A stretch of 64,000 nt of DNA. It comes from Paenibacillus caseinilyticus (GTDB lineage Bacteria; Bacillota; Bacilli; Paenibacillales; NBRC-103111). The position numbers were made by a program, and so were the translations under genes. Below, piece after piece: positions 51,244 to 60,557 of the stretch (its first letter is position 1; every line of letters starts with the position of its first letter). The notes under the pieces were generated by a model. The model made no database searches. It had not been told where the DNA came from and saw only the letters and a list, made by a program, of their open reading frames with translations. The stretch is taken from positions 62,001-126,000 of the forward strand of contig NZ_JAQAGY010000001.1 of the NCBI RefSeq assembly GCF_027533645.1, given 5' to 3'.

Positions 51244-52301
51244 AATGGCAGCACCTCGCCATTGTTGTTCGACAGCTCCCGGCGGAGCGAACCCAGCTCG
51301 CTAAGTTTAACAGGGCGGTTCCATTGGCTGCTCCACTTGGCCGCCAGCGCGATTCGTTCGGCCTGCAGTCCATCCAAGCCATCGACCGCAGGCGGTGTAC
51401 CGTCAATCAGGCCGTCAATGAATCGCTGCACCTCTTCCACATAAGCCTGGTTGTATCTCTCAAGGAAGAAATGCAGCGGTCTGTCGGCCACGACACCTTC
51501 GGCTGTGCTGAGGACAGCCGTACTCGGATGGTCGTTGGCGATCGACACACTTCCTTTCGAGCCGAACACTTCGACCCGTTGATCGTAGCCGTACACCGAC
51601 TTGCGGCTGTTGTCGATGACACCAAGGGCGCCGCTGGCGAACTTTAACGTAATGATGGCCGTATCGACGTCGCCGTACTCCGCGAATACCGGATCGACGA
51701 GAACGCCCCCCTGCGCATACACTTCCGTGACCTCGCTGCCGGATAAGAACCGGGCCATGTCGAAATCGTGGATGGCCATGTCCATGAACAGACCGCCGGA
51801 TACTTGGATATATTCCTTCGGCGGCGGACTGGGATCGCGCGAGGTGATCTTCACGATCTGCGGGTCGCCAATGCTGCCGCTCTCAATATGTTCCTTGACA
51901 CGTTTGAAGTTATGGTCGAACCGGCGGTTGAAGCCAACTTGAAGCTTCACGCCTGCGGCTCTGACAGCTTCGAGCGCCTCCTCCGTCTGTTCGATATCCA
52001 TGCTGAGGGGCTTCTCGCAAAACATGTGCTTGCCCGCTGCCGCCGCCTGTTTGATCAGTGGAACGTGAGTATCGGTCGAGGAGCAAATGAATACCGCATC
52101 GATATCCGGGTGATGGATAATGTCAGAGCTGTCCTTCGTCAATAGACCGATCCCCCGCTCCGCCGCCCAAGCCTGCAGCTCGGGCCCCATGAATAGGTCG
52201 CTGACGGCGACGACTTCCGCATGCGTATGGCGGAGCAGATTATCCGTATGGATCTTGCCTATACGCCCTGCACCGATGATGCCTACTTTGATTGTTTTCA
52301 C
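51240..52301 (-). CDS. iolG: Inositol 2-dehydrogenase
   Basis: GTG 52301 follows GGGGG by seven bases and gives 353 residues. The protein has the GFO/IDH/MocA layout: Rossmann loop GIIGAGRIGKIH, CEKP with the catalytic Lys, and DMAIHDFDM with the active-site Asp and His. It oxidises myo-inositol to scyllo-inosose with NAD. Its place inside the iol operon supports iolG over the scyllo-inositol enzymes IolX/IolW, which are usually encoded elsewhere. Confidence 0.93.
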   Translation of the reverse strand: MKTIKVGIIGAGRIGKIHTDNLLRHTHAEVVAVSDLFMGPELQAWAAERGIGLLTKDSSDIIHHPDIDAVFICSSTDTHVPLIKQAAAAGKHMFCEKPLSMDIEQTEEALEAVRAAGVKLQVGFNRRFDHNFKRVKEHIESGSIGDPQIVKITSRDPSPPPKEYIQVSGGLFMDMAIHDFDMARFLSGSEVTEVYAQGGVLVDPVFAEYGDVDTAIITLKFASGALGVIDNSRKSVYGYDQRVEVFGSKGSVSIANDHPSTAVLSTAEGVVADRPLHFFLERYNQAYVEEVQRFIDGLIDGTPPAVDGLDGLQAERIALAAKWSSQWNRPVKLSELGSLRRELSNNNGEVLPL

Positions 52302-52314
52302 ATGAACACCCCCA

Positions 52315-53178
52315 CTATACTTTTCCGGAAGCACCAAAAAGTCTCATCTTCGTTTGAACGGCGGCTTGGATCGCTTCCCGGGCCGGAATCAAATAATTCC
52401 TTGGATCATATGCCCCGGGATGCTCCTGCAAGTAGCTGCGGATCGCCTGCGTGAATGCCATCTGGTTGTCGGTATTGACATTGATCTTGGCGGTGCCCCG
52501 GGCGATCGCCTGAAGGATCTCATCGTCCGGTAAGCCGCTGCCGCCGTGCAGGACAAGGGGCGATCCGGTCAGACGCTGAATTTCCCCCATGCGGCGGAAG
52601 CCAAGCTTCGGCTGCCCTCGATACGGTCCGTGTACGGAGCCGAGCGCGGGTGCCAGACAATCGATGCCCGTCTCCCGCACCAGCCTGGCGCAGTCCTCCG
52701 GGACGGCATACAAGCCCTCCGCCTCCTCTACGATCAGGTCGTCTTCACGCCCCGTAATCCGGCCCAGTTCCGCCTCCACCGATGCACCGAGCGCATGCGC
52801 CGCTTCCGTCACTCTCTTCGTCAGCTCGATATTCCGCTCCAGGCTGTGGTGGGAGGCGTCGATCATGACCGACGTGAACCCGGCGTGCAGTGCGCGGATA
52901 CATACTTCATAGGTCGATCCGTGGTCCAGATGAAGCGCCACCGGAACGGTAATGCCGTCATGGCCGATCAGCGATTGGACCATGCCCGCGATGGTTGTGA
53001 GCCCTCCCATGTAAGGAATATAGGCTTCACTGACCCCCAAGATCACAGGGGCCTGCTCCACCTCCGCCGCCTGGAGAATGGCCTGCGTGAATTCGAGATT
53101 GTTCAAGTTGAACTGGCCGACCGCATAGCGGCCTGCGAGTGCCTGCTTCAGCATCTCCGACATCGATACTAGTGCCAT
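52315..53178 (-). CDS. iolJ: 2-deoxy-5-keto-D-gluconate 6-phosphate aldolase (class II)
   Basis: I place the start at ATG 53178, ten bases after GGGGG, which gives 287 residues (Bacillus IolJ has 290); the open frame extends far upstream into iolA-side sequence without signals. Class II aldolase zinc motifs are seen: HLDHGS, EAELG, HGPYRGQPKL and LHGGSGLP. In the inositol pathway it splits the phosphorylated keto-acid into dihydroxyacetone phosphate and malonate semialdehyde. It could be mistaken for fructose-bisphosphate aldolase, but context decides. Confidence 0.93.
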   Translation of the reverse strand: MALVSMSEMLKQALAGRYAVGQFNLNNLEFTQAILQAAEVEQAPVILGVSEAYIPYMGGLTTIAGMVQSLIGHDGITVPVALHLDHGSTYEVCIRALHAGFTSVMIDASHHSLERNIELTKRVTEAAHALGASVEAELGRITGREDDLIVEEAEGLYAVPEDCARLVRETGIDCLAPALGSVHGPYRGQPKLGFRRMGEIQRLTGSPLVLHGGSGLPDDEILQAIARGTAKINVNTDNQMAFTQAIRSYLQEHPGAYDPRNYLIPAREAIQAAVQTKMRLFGASGKV

Positions 53179-53213
53179 AGATTGTGTACCCCCGATTTTC
53201 TTTACGGCGCTGC

Positions 53214-54659
53214 TTACCAGCGGGCGGTGACCATTTTTTTGCGGGTGTAGAACTCTACGCCGTCCGTACCATTGGCGTGCAGGTCGCCGTAGAACGATTT
53301 TTTCCAGCCGGAGAACGGAAAGAATGCCATAGGCGCCGGCACACCGAGATTCACGCCCAGCATACCCGCGTCGATCGTGTCGCGGAATTGACGCATGGCT
53401 GCCCCGCTGCGGGTGAAGATGCAGGCGCCATTGGCAAACTCGGAACGATTGGAGAGCTCGATGGCTTCCTCCAGCGTCCCGACACGGACAATCGAGAGGA
53501 CCGGAGCAAAAATTTCGTCTTCCCAAATCTTCATTCCGCACTCCACCCGGTCAAAGATCGTAGGCCCTACAAAGTACCCGCTGCCGCCCGCCGCCTCATC
53601 CTTCCGACCGTCGCGCAGCAGCAGCGCCCCTTCCTTCTCTCCGGTGTCGATGTACTTCAGCGTTCTCTCCTTATGCGGGCCGCGGATGACCGGTCCAAGG
53701 AATACCCCTTCCTCCAGACCGCTGCCCATCGTAATGCTGTTGGCCGCTTCCACCAGTTTGTCGACAAGCTCATCGCCGATCTCCCCTACCGCGGCGACGA
53801 CGGAGCAGGCCATGCACCGCTCTCCGGCAGAACCGAACGCCGCATTGATAATTTCCTTCACGGTCAAATTCAGGTCGGCATCCGGCATGACGATCGAGTG
53901 GTTCTTGGCGCCGGCCAGCGCCTGAACGCGCTTGCCATGGGCGGAGGCCGTGGTGTATACGTACTCTGCCACAGGCTGCGACCCTACAAAGGAAACGGCG
54001 GCGATCGACTGATGTTCAAGAATGCCGTTCACGACATCGTGGGCGCCGTGAACGATATTGAAGACGCCCGCAGGGAGCCCGGCTTCGTGGAACAGCTCCG
54101 CGAGACGGTTCGCGAGCAAAGGCGTCCGCTCCGATGGCTTCAGAATGAACGTGTTGCCGCAGGCGATCGCCAGCGGGAACATCCAGCAAGGGACCATCAT
54201 CGGAAAGTTGAACGGCGTAATGCCGCCCACGACGCCTACGGGGTACCGGTACATTCCCGATTCGAGGTTCGTGGCGATATCGGGTAATTGTTTGCCCATC
54301 ATCAGGTTCGGTGCCCCAGCCGCGAATTCGACGCATTCGATCCCCCGCTGCACTTCGCCATAAGCTTCGTTGTAGCTCTTCCCATTCTCCAGCGTAACCA
54401 GCTTCGCGAGCTCTTCCCAGTGCTCGACCAGAAGCTGCTGGAATTTGAACAGGACCCGTGCCCGGCGCGGCACCGGCGTCCGGCTCCAGCCCTTGAACGC
54501 TTCTTGCGCGGTTTGGACGGCTTGGTCCACGTCATCCTTAGTAGACAGAGGCACATAGGCGAGCACCTCTTCCGTAGCCGGATTGTATACGGGATCGCTC
54601 TGATTTGACCGGGATTCGACCCACTGCCCCCCGATCCAATTTTTCAGCGTTTGCGTCAT
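53214..54659 (-). CDS. iolA: Methylmalonate/malonate-semialdehyde dehydrogenase (acylating)
   Basis: The 481-residue aldehyde dehydrogenase has the catalytic Cys in GERCMACS, the NAD loop [10 protein letters not shown] and [14 protein letters not shown], all typical of MMSDH. It converts malonate semialdehyde to acetyl-CoA and CO2, the last pathway step. Bacillus IolA has 487 residues. It sits between iolC (upstream) and iolJ (downstream) with gaps of 20 and 35 bp. Confidence 0.95.
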   Translation of the reverse strand: MTQTLKNWIGGQWVESRSNQSDPVYNPATEEVLAYVPLSTKDDVDQAVQTAQEAFKGWSRTPVPRRARVLFKFQQLLVEHWEELAKLVTLENGKSYNEAYGEVQRGIECVEFAAGAPNLMMGKQLPDIATNLESGMYRYPVGVVGGITPFNFPMMVPCWMFPLAIACGNTFILKPSERTPLLANRLAELFHEAGLPAGVFNIVHGAHDVVNGILEHQSIAAVSFVGSQPVAEYVYTTASAHGKRVQALAGAKNHSIVMPDADLNLTVKEIINAAFGSAGERCMACSVVAAVGEIGDELVDKLVEAANSITMGSGLEEGVFLGPVIRGPHKERTLKYIDTGEKEGALLLRDGRKDEAAGGSGYFVGPTIFDRVECGMKIWEDEIFAPVLSIVRVGTLEEAIELSNRSEFANGACIFTRSGAAMRQFRDTIDAGMLGVNLGVPAPMAFFPFSGWKKSFYGDLHANGTDGVEFYTRKKMVTARW

Positions 54660-54679
54660 TTGGATAGTCCCCTCTCTAG

Positions 54680-55687
54680 TTAAACCATGATTTCGCCGCG
54701 TTCGCAGCGGGCGATGTAATCATGCACTTGCTCCACGTTCGGCATCGCGTCGGAGCAGCTGTGGCTGGAGATGACAATGCAGGCTGCAGCGCTGCCGAAT
54801 TCCATGCTCTTCTCCAGTGTCCAGCCCTGCGTCAGGCCGTACAGGAAGCCGGCCGCGTAAGAATCTCCCGCCCCGAAGGTCTTGATCACCTTCGCCGGAT
54901 ACGACTTGGCGCGATGGCTTGCGCCGTCCTTGGTATAGGCAATGGAGCCTTCCTTGCCGTGTTTGATGATGACGATCTTAGCGGAATAGTCGAACCATTT
55001 GGCTGCCGTCACCCGGTCGCTGCCATCCGGATTGTGATCAAAGCGCTCCATCATATCGAACTCTTCGCGCGTGCCTAAGATCACATCGCATTTTTCCGCA
55101 GCGAGGTTGTAATACACGGCGGTTTCTTCGGGGGATTGCCATGTATAGGGGCGATAATCGAGATCGAACACGATAACGGCACCATGCTTTTTGGCATAGT
55201 TCAGCGCCTGAAAGACGGCCTCTCGGGAAGGGCTTTGCGCCAGTGCCGTTCCCGAGATAAGGAACATTTTTGTCCGCGCCATCAGCTCCTCGTCCACTTC
55301 GCCCGGGGTCAGCAGCAGATCGGCGGCATGGTCACGGTACATTAGAATGCTGCAATCTGCCGGGCTCTTGATTTCGGTGAAAGCCAGCCCCGTCACGGCG
55401 CCTGTGCGATCCGTCACGACATTGCCGGTTTCGATCCGGTTCTGCTGCAGGTACTCCTGGATAAACCGCCCCATTGGATCGTTTGCGATTTTGCCGATAA
55501 ACGCGGTGTGGAGACCCAATCGAGACATGCCGATCGTGATGTTGGCAGGGGAGCCTCCCACATACTTGGTGAATGTCCGCGTCTGTTCCATCGGGCGGTT
55601 GATTTCGTTGGCGTTGAGATCGATGCACAGCCTGCCGATCGCCGTGAAATCCACGCTGCGGTCCGCCGGAAATTGAATATAGGTCAT
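54680..55687 (-). CDS. iolC: 5-dehydro-2-deoxygluconokinase
   Basis: ATG 55687 has GGGG eight bases upstream and gives 335 residues. It is a PfkB-family kinase: N-terminal [26 protein letters not shown], and the C-terminal signature [14 protein letters not shown] with the catalytic Asp. It phosphorylates 5-dehydro-2-deoxygluconate. The gene starts two bases after the iolE stop. Confidence 0.95.
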   Translation of the reverse strand: MTYIQFPADRSVDFTAIGRLCIDLNANEINRPMEQTRTFTKYVGGSPANITIGMSRLGLHTAFIGKIANDPMGRFIQEYLQQNRIETGNVVTDRTGAVTGLAFTEIKSPADCSILMYRDHAADLLLTPGEVDEELMARTKMFLISGTALAQSPSREAVFQALNYAKKHGAVIVFDLDYRPYTWQSPEETAVYYNLAAEKCDVILGTREEFDMMERFDHNPDGSDRVTAAKWFDYSAKIVIIKHGKEGSIAYTKDGASHRAKSYPAKVIKTFGAGDSYAAGFLYGLTQGWTLEKSMEFGSAAACIVISSHSCSDAMPNVEQVHDYIARCERGEIMV

Positions 55688-55689
55688 CG

Positions 55690-56601
55690 CTATTGCCCCG
55701 CTTTCCCTGAGGATATATGAGTCAGGTAAGAAAGTGCCTTGCTCGCGAAGTCGTATGCCGGAGCAGCAGCCGGATCCTGTTCGCCCTCCAGCATGGCCCA
55801 CCCGCTATAGCCACGTGCGATCAGCTCGTCTAGGATGGGTTTAAAATCCAGATCCCCGGTACCAGGCACGGTGAAGACGCCCTTACGGATGCAGGTGATA
55901 AAATCAGCCTGTTCCTCCTTCGCCTGCTCGAGAACGGCTTGGCGGACATCCTTCAGATGCACGTAAGCGATACGGTCATAATGCCTGCAGAGTAATGTAT
56001 AAGGATCATATCCGCCGTAATAGGCATGACCTGTATCGTACAACAGGTAGACCAGCGAGGGATCGGTCATCTCCATGATCGTGTCGATCTCTTCCGGACG
56101 CTCTACCACTGTGCCGCCGTGATGATGATACGTCAGCTTCAGGCCGTATTCCTTGGCTATCGCGCCTGCAGCGTTCAGGCCTTCCGCCAGATGCCCCCAT
56201 CCCGTGCGGTCCAGCCGAAGCACTTCTTTCTCATTCGGTGTGCGGCGCGGATCGAAGTGGAGTGACCCTCCGACCTCGCAGGTGCTGATGACGGTGCTGC
56301 CCATCTCCTTCAGGAACTGGGCATGCTTCCGATAAGCCGCAAGCTCCTCCTCACGGTAAGCGGGATCGGAGAACAGGACCGATTTCCACTGGGAGACGAG
56401 CTGCAGATTCCGCTTGCCGAGCTCTCTTCTCAGCGTTTCGATATCGCCCGGGTATTTGCGGCCCATCTCCGTTCCATGCAGGCCAAGGAGCTGGATTTCA
56501 TCCATGATTTGCTCGTACGTGGTGCCTGCTCCATGTTCTTTCACATCTTCCCCGACCCAGTTAATGGGATGGGCTCCGATTTGAAACGTCCCTATGTTCA
56601 T
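55690..56601 (-). CDS. iolE: Inosose dehydratase
   Basis: The 303-residue xylose-isomerase-like barrel starts FQIGAHPINWVGEDVKEHG, the conserved IolE N-terminus, and keeps metal-binding residues in LTYHHHGG, LLYDTGHAYYGG and AYVHLKDVR. It dehydrates scyllo-inosose to the trihydroxycyclohexanedione. It is 26 bp after iolD. Confidence 0.95.
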   Translation of the reverse strand: MNIGTFQIGAHPINWVGEDVKEHGAGTTYEQIMDEIQLLGLHGTEMGRKYPGDIETLRRELGKRNLQLVSQWKSVLFSDPAYREEELAAYRKHAQFLKEMGSTVISTCEVGGSLHFDPRRTPNEKEVLRLDRTGWGHLAEGLNAAGAIAKEYGLKLTYHHHGGTVVERPEEIDTIMEMTDPSLVYLLYDTGHAYYGGYDPYTLLCRHYDRIAYVHLKDVRQAVLEQAKEEQADFITCIRKGVFTVPGTGDLDFKPILDELIARGYSGWAMLEGEQDPAAAPAYDFASKALSYLTHISSGKAGQ

Positions 56602-56627
56602 CGCATGCTCTCCGTTTCCCTTGAGTG

Positions 56628-58496
56628 TTATAGCGATCTAGCAGACTGGATCCGCTGCTTCATATCTTGGTGGGCCCCTACCACCTTGTCGCTGACCGAT
56701 ACTTCCGGCACGCCGACATTCCACCAAGACTCGTAACCGGACGTGTTCGTGCCGGGAACGACGGGGATTTCAATCAATGTGGTTATTTTCTCGTGTTTGG
56801 CCTGCTCGAGCGCCTGCGTCAGCTCCGCTTCCGTACTTGCCTTATAAGCGGCAGCTCCGAGACTGCGGGCGTGTGCGGCAAAATCAATTGGCATGTAGCT
56901 TCCGGTCAAGCGGCCCGTCGCCGGTTCCCGATATCGGAATTCGTTGCCGAAGCCGTCGCTGCCGTGTCCCCGCTGCAGGTTGTGGATGCACTGGTATCCG
57001 TGATTGTCGAATAACAGGATCGTGATCTTGACCCCTTCCTGTAAGCTCGTGACGAGCTCGGAGTGAAGCATCAGGTAGCTCCCGTCTCCGACGACGGCGT
57101 ACACTTCCCGTCCCGGCTCGGCCAGCGCCGCTCCGAATGCGCCGCTGATTTCGTAGCCCATGCAGGAAAATCCGTATTCCATATGGTACGTCTTCGGCTG
57201 CGACGCTCTCCACAACCGGTGCAGGTCGCCGGGCAGGCTGCCCGCCGCACATACGATAACCGAGCTTGGATCCAGCGTCTGCTGAATGATACCGAGCGCC
57301 CGGGTCTGGGCCAGCCCCATCTCATTCCCCAGTGAAAACAGCGCATCCACCTCTGCATCCCACTGTCTCTTCAGGTCTGCGATCCCACCCTGGCTGTAGG
57401 AGCTGTGATAGCCGCCCTGCCGAGCGCTCAGTGCTTCGCCAAGTGCCTTCAGTCCAACCTTGGCATCCCCCGTCAGTGCAGCGCCGCCCCATTTGGCCGC
57501 ATCCATTATGCTGACATTGATGTTAATGAACTGGGCACCAGAAGCGAATGCCGACTTCGACGATGTCGTAAAATCGGAATAGCGGGTCCCTACGCCAATG
57601 ATCACGTCAGCTTCTTTGGCCAAGAGGTTCGCGGCTCGTGTTCCGGTGACGCCGATCGCTCCGACATTCAGCGGATGATCCCATGGCATCGCGCTTTTGC
57701 CAGCCTGCGTCTCGGCAACCGGGATCCCGAAGGCATCGGCGAAGTCCCGCAGTTCTTGCATCGCCGATGCATACAGCACACCGCCTCCGGCGATAAGGAG
57801 TGGCCGCTTGGACGCTTGGAGCAGCGCCGCCGCCCGGCTGACCGCTTCACGCGCCGGCGGCCTGCGGTCGATATAGTGCACCCGTTTCACGAAGAATTCT
57901 TCCGGGTAATCGTAAGCCTCCCCCTGCACGTCCTGCGGCAGTGCCAGCGTGACAGCTCCCGTCTCGGCGGGATCGGTCAATACGCGCATCGCCTGCAGCC
58001 CCGCGGACATCAGCTGCTCGGGACGGACGATGCGGTCCCAATATTTACTGACGGCCTTGAAGGAGTCCGTTGCAGAAACCGTATAATCACTGGCCACCTC
58101 CAGCTGCTGAAGCACCGGGTCGGGCTGCCGCGAAGCGAAATTGTCTCCCGGGAGCAGCAGCACCGGAATACGGTTCACCGTTGCCGTTGCGGCGGCGGTC
58201 ACCATATTCAGCGCCCCCGGTCCGATCGAAGACGTACAAGCAAAAATTTGCTTCCGGTTGTTTTGCTTCGCGTAAGCGGTTGCAGCATGAACCATCCCCT
58301 GCTCGTTTTTGCCCTGGATCAGGGTCAGCCCGCCCGGGCTTCTCTCCAGCGCTTCCCCTATCCCCGCTACATTCCCATGGCCGAATATGCCCATCACGCC
58401 GCTAACGAACTTGGTCTCCTCGCCGTCAACCGATATCCATTGTGCATCGAGGAAACGAACCAAAGCTTGGGCCATCGTTAATCGAATGGCTGCCAT
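56628..58496 (-). CDS. iolD: 3D-(3,5/4)-trihydroxycyclohexane-1,2-dione hydrolase
   Basis: A 622-residue thiamine-diphosphate enzyme with the ThDP motif VVGDGSYLMLHSELVTSLQE and the N-terminal EETKFVSGVMGIFGHGNVAG containing the cofactor-activating region. It opens the cyclic diketone to 5-deoxy-glucuronate. It is the first gene of the operon iolD-E-C-A-J-G-B. GGGGAGGGG precedes ATG 58496, and two palindromic operators lie 20 and 80 bp upstream. iolI and a dedicated inositol permease are not in the window. Confidence 0.95.
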   Translation of the reverse strand: MAAIRLTMAQALVRFLDAQWISVDGEETKFVSGVMGIFGHGNVAGIGEALERSPGGLTLIQGKNEQGMVHAATAYAKQNNRKQIFACTSSIGPGALNMVTAAATATVNRIPVLLLPGDNFASRQPDPVLQQLEVASDYTVSATDSFKAVSKYWDRIVRPEQLMSAGLQAMRVLTDPAETGAVTLALPQDVQGEAYDYPEEFFVKRVHYIDRRPPAREAVSRAAALLQASKRPLLIAGGGVLYASAMQELRDFADAFGIPVAETQAGKSAMPWDHPLNVGAIGVTGTRAANLLAKEADVIIGVGTRYSDFTTSSKSAFASGAQFININVSIMDAAKWGGAALTGDAKVGLKALGEALSARQGGYHSSYSQGGIADLKRQWDAEVDALFSLGNEMGLAQTRALGIIQQTLDPSSVIVCAAGSLPGDLHRLWRASQPKTYHMEYGFSCMGYEISGAFGAALAEPGREVYAVVGDGSYLMLHSELVTSLQEGVKITILLFDNHGYQCIHNLQRGHGSDGFGNEFRYREPATGRLTGSYMPIDFAAHARSLGAAAYKASTEAELTQALEQAKHEKITTLIEIPVVPGTNTSGYESWWNVGVPEVSVSDKVVGAHQDMKQRIQSARSL

Positions 58497-58516
58497 ATTA
58501 CCCCTCCCCTTCTGGA

Positions 58517-58528
58517 TTAAGCGCTTAA
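58517..58528. promoter_or_regulatory. Operator 1 upstream of iolD
   Basis: TTAAGCGCTTAA is a perfect 12-bp palindrome 21 bp before the iolD start. A TATTAT -10-like box lies just upstream of it on the reverse strand, so it may cover the transcription start. Confidence 0.75.
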
Positions 58529-58574
58529 CATAATAGTGCTAAAATCCCTTGGAAAGCCCAAATAAGGTTAAGAA

Positions 58575-58590
58575 GGTTAAGCGCTTTACC
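58575..58590. promoter_or_regulatory. Operator 2 upstream of iolD
   Basis: GGTTAAGCGCTTTACC is a 16-bp near-palindrome with one mismatch and the same AAGCGCTT core, centred 60 bp from operator 1. Spacing near six helical turns would allow looping. Confidence 0.7.
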
Positions 58591-58651
58591 TTATTTATAT
58601 CATAACCTGTTTACGATCACATTTCAACCAATTCTTAGGAGGGTATCCAAT

Positions 58652-58672
58652 ATGATCATCATGGCAGGGTGA
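58652..58672 (+). other. Six-codon open frame with strong ribosome site, divergent from iolD
   Basis: AGGAGG (58638-58643) precedes ATG 58652, which encodes only MIIMAG before TGA. The terminator hairpin begins at the next base. It could be a leader peptide, or the scar of a deleted gene. Confidence 0.35.
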
Positions 58673-58705
58673 AAGAAGCTGCCTCATCCACAGAGGCAGC
58701 TTCTT
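58673..58705. terminator. Hairpin 1 in the iolD/yesN gap
   Basis: AAGAAGCTGCCTC (58673-58685) pairs over 13 bp with GAGGCAGCTTCTT (58693-58705). It may end a short forward transcript or the yesN transcript on the other strand. Confidence 0.75.
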
Positions 58706-58761
58706 CTTATTACTCAGCGAGCGGCCCGGCCGGCCCTCAGCAGCTGCCGAGGCAAGCAAAT

Positions 58762-58805
58762 GAACCTTCAAATCCAACAGTAAGTAGAGATGAAGGTTCT
58801 TTTTT
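58762..58805 (+). terminator. Hairpin 2 in the iolD/yesN gap
   Basis: GAACCTTCA (58762-58770) pairs with TGAAGGTTC (58791-58799), followed by TTTTTTCC on the forward strand. It works as an intrinsic terminator for forward transcription only. No forward gene lies before it except the six-codon frame. Confidence 0.65.
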
Positions 58806-59009
58806 CCGTTGCAGAATCAGCCGTTTTGTTTCCCGCTTTGTCTACTGCTGTGTAAGTAAATCCGGCCGCCGCGGTGGACAAAATGGGAAATGAACAGCCC
58901 TTATATAGTTTTTTCCTATGTAATGTATAGAAAACTGCAGATGGTTTGCACCGTTACATTTCCTTAGACTGAAGTTGTGAACAGGATCCTACTAAGTTCA
59001 GTGCATTCT

Positions 59010-60557
59010 TTACTCCTCCTTCTGCCTTCGCTGGTTTCGGAATTCCAACGCTGTGATGCCTTCGGTATCTTTGAATATTCTCGTAAAATGCTTCACATTT
59101 TCGAATCCAACCTGCTCACTGATTTCGTACACCTTCAAATCGGAGCACACCAACAGTTCCTTCGCCTTGTCCAGTCTTAACCGGCGAACATAGTTTGAGA
59201 AACTCTCACCGCTATATTCTTGGAAGGCATGGCTGAAATACGAGTAGTTGAGGGAGAAATGGTTGGACACGACCGCCATATTCAAATCGTCGGTATAATG
59301 CGTCTGCAAGTAGGCGATAACTTTTTGCATCGTATTTTGTCCCGTCGGCGCCTTCTCTCTCCGTTCTTGGATGAACCCATCCAGACTACCCAGAAGTTGC
59401 TCGACGGCTGTGTAATAATCTTCAAATCGATCGAAGTTCCCGATGTGCCCAACATGGGCGTGCAACCTTAATAGACCAAGTACCTTATACCCGTAGATGC
59501 CGAACAACTTGTCGAACAGCTCCTCGTTCAGCAGCTGGCTGATACGTTCTAGATAGCCGATCTCACAGCTGCTAATCATGCGAACATCGAGGATTTGATC
59601 GAGAAGCCCTTTGATTTCATCCCCGCGCCCCATTCCGATTAGATTCAATACTCGCCCAATTAACTCGACAGGAACGACATGACGCTCATTGCGGTCACTT
59701 ATGCTAGTGTGTTCCAGCACATCGAGTTCTGGAAGCAAAATACCGTATTTCAAGGTTTGCTTCGCTTGACTGTATGCCCACCTGATCTGCTCGATCCCCT
59801 GAACAGACTCGCTAATCGCAATTCGCAGCTGCGACTCCGATCCACTTAACCTCCACCGTTCCGCCAGCCGGTAGAATAGTACCGGATCGCGTGCAATCAG
59901 AATCGTTCCGCCTTTTCCATCACGCGTGAGCATCCAATCCTTATGCCCTTGTAACAGCTCCGTGATTCCATTCCTGAAAGAAGCCGCATCCGCTCTGCTA
60001 GCCTGTGATCCCTCGCCGCGTCGCGTTAGCAAGCCCAGCGTATATCCTGCATCCAACCAGCTTAAGCCGGCTTGGTTCGGTGTTATCGCATCACCCACAT
60101 CCTCCTGGGTCAAATGCAGCGTAATCAGCTCGGCAGCAAACAGACGGGCCTCTTGGCCCGCTGTGTCTGCCCGCTCTTCTCTCATCCTATAGTCAAGCAT
60201 TAATCGCTCCAGAACGGCGAACAATTCCTCCCGCTTCACCGGCTTGATGAGATAATCCTTCACAGCAAAGCGGATCCCTTTCTGTGCATATGCAAAGTCA
60301 TTATAGCCCGACAGCAGTACAACCTCCGGTTTAAGCGGATGGTCTTGCAGCTGCTCGATCAGTTCGATCCCATCCATAATGGGCATTCGGATATCGGTGA
60401 TCATAATATCCGCAGGTTCCTGGCGGAGCAGCTCCAGCGCCTCATGGCCATTCTCGGCGAATCGGTAACTGAATAGATTAGGCAGCTGCCTCTCAATGAC
60501 CGATTGCAAGCCTCTCCGAATGATCTTCTCGTCGTCGACGATCAGCAAGCTAATCAC
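59010..60557 (-). CDS. YesN-type response regulator with AraC DNA-binding domain
   Basis: The 515-residue protein has a receiver domain (IVDDEKIIRRG; phospho-acceptor Asp55 in MITDIRMP; Lys in YLIKPVK) and, after a long middle region, a C-terminal AraC HTH pair (MAVVSNHFSLNYSYFSHAFQ, VYEISEQVGFENVKHFTRIF). It overlaps the 3' end of the sensor-kinase gene by eight bases. Such YesM/YesN pairs in paenibacilli usually control a nearby sugar ABC importer; here that is the binding protein at 62487. Confidence 0.94.
   Translation of the reverse strand: MISLLIVDDEKIIRRGLQSVIERQLPNLFSYRFAENGHEALELLRQEPADIMITDIRMPIMDGIELIEQLQDHPLKPEVVLLSGYNDFAYAQKGIRFAVKDYLIKPVKREELFAVLERLMLDYRMREERADTAGQEARLFAAELITLHLTQEDVGDAITPNQAGLSWLDAGYTLGLLTRRGEGSQASRADAASFRNGITELLQGHKDWMLTRDGKGGTILIARDPVLFYRLAERWRLSGSESQLRIAISESVQGIEQIRWAYSQAKQTLKYGILLPELDVLEHTSISDRNERHVVPVELIGRVLNLIGMGRGDEIKGLLDQILDVRMISSCEIGYLERISQLLNEELFDKLFGIYGYKVLGLLRLHAHVGHIGNFDRFEDYYTAVEQLLGSLDGFIQERREKAPTGQNTMQKVIAYLQTHYTDDLNMAVVSNHFSLNYSYFSHAFQEYSGESFSNYVRRLRLDKAKELLVCSDLKVYEISEQVGFENVKHFTRIFKDTEGITALEFRNQRRQKEE

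Noticed and set aside
52315-53541. 408-residue extended version of the aldolase gene
   Set aside because: The extra 121 N-terminal codons overlap iolA and match nothing in the family; ATG 53178 has a ribosome site and gives the normal length.
53184-54287. 367-residue forward frame opposite iolA
   Set aside because: Shadow of a high-G+C gene with full aldehyde dehydrogenase motifs.
57405-58481. 358-residue forward frame opposite iolD
   Set aside because: Shadow of iolD; Arg/His-rich and without translation signals.
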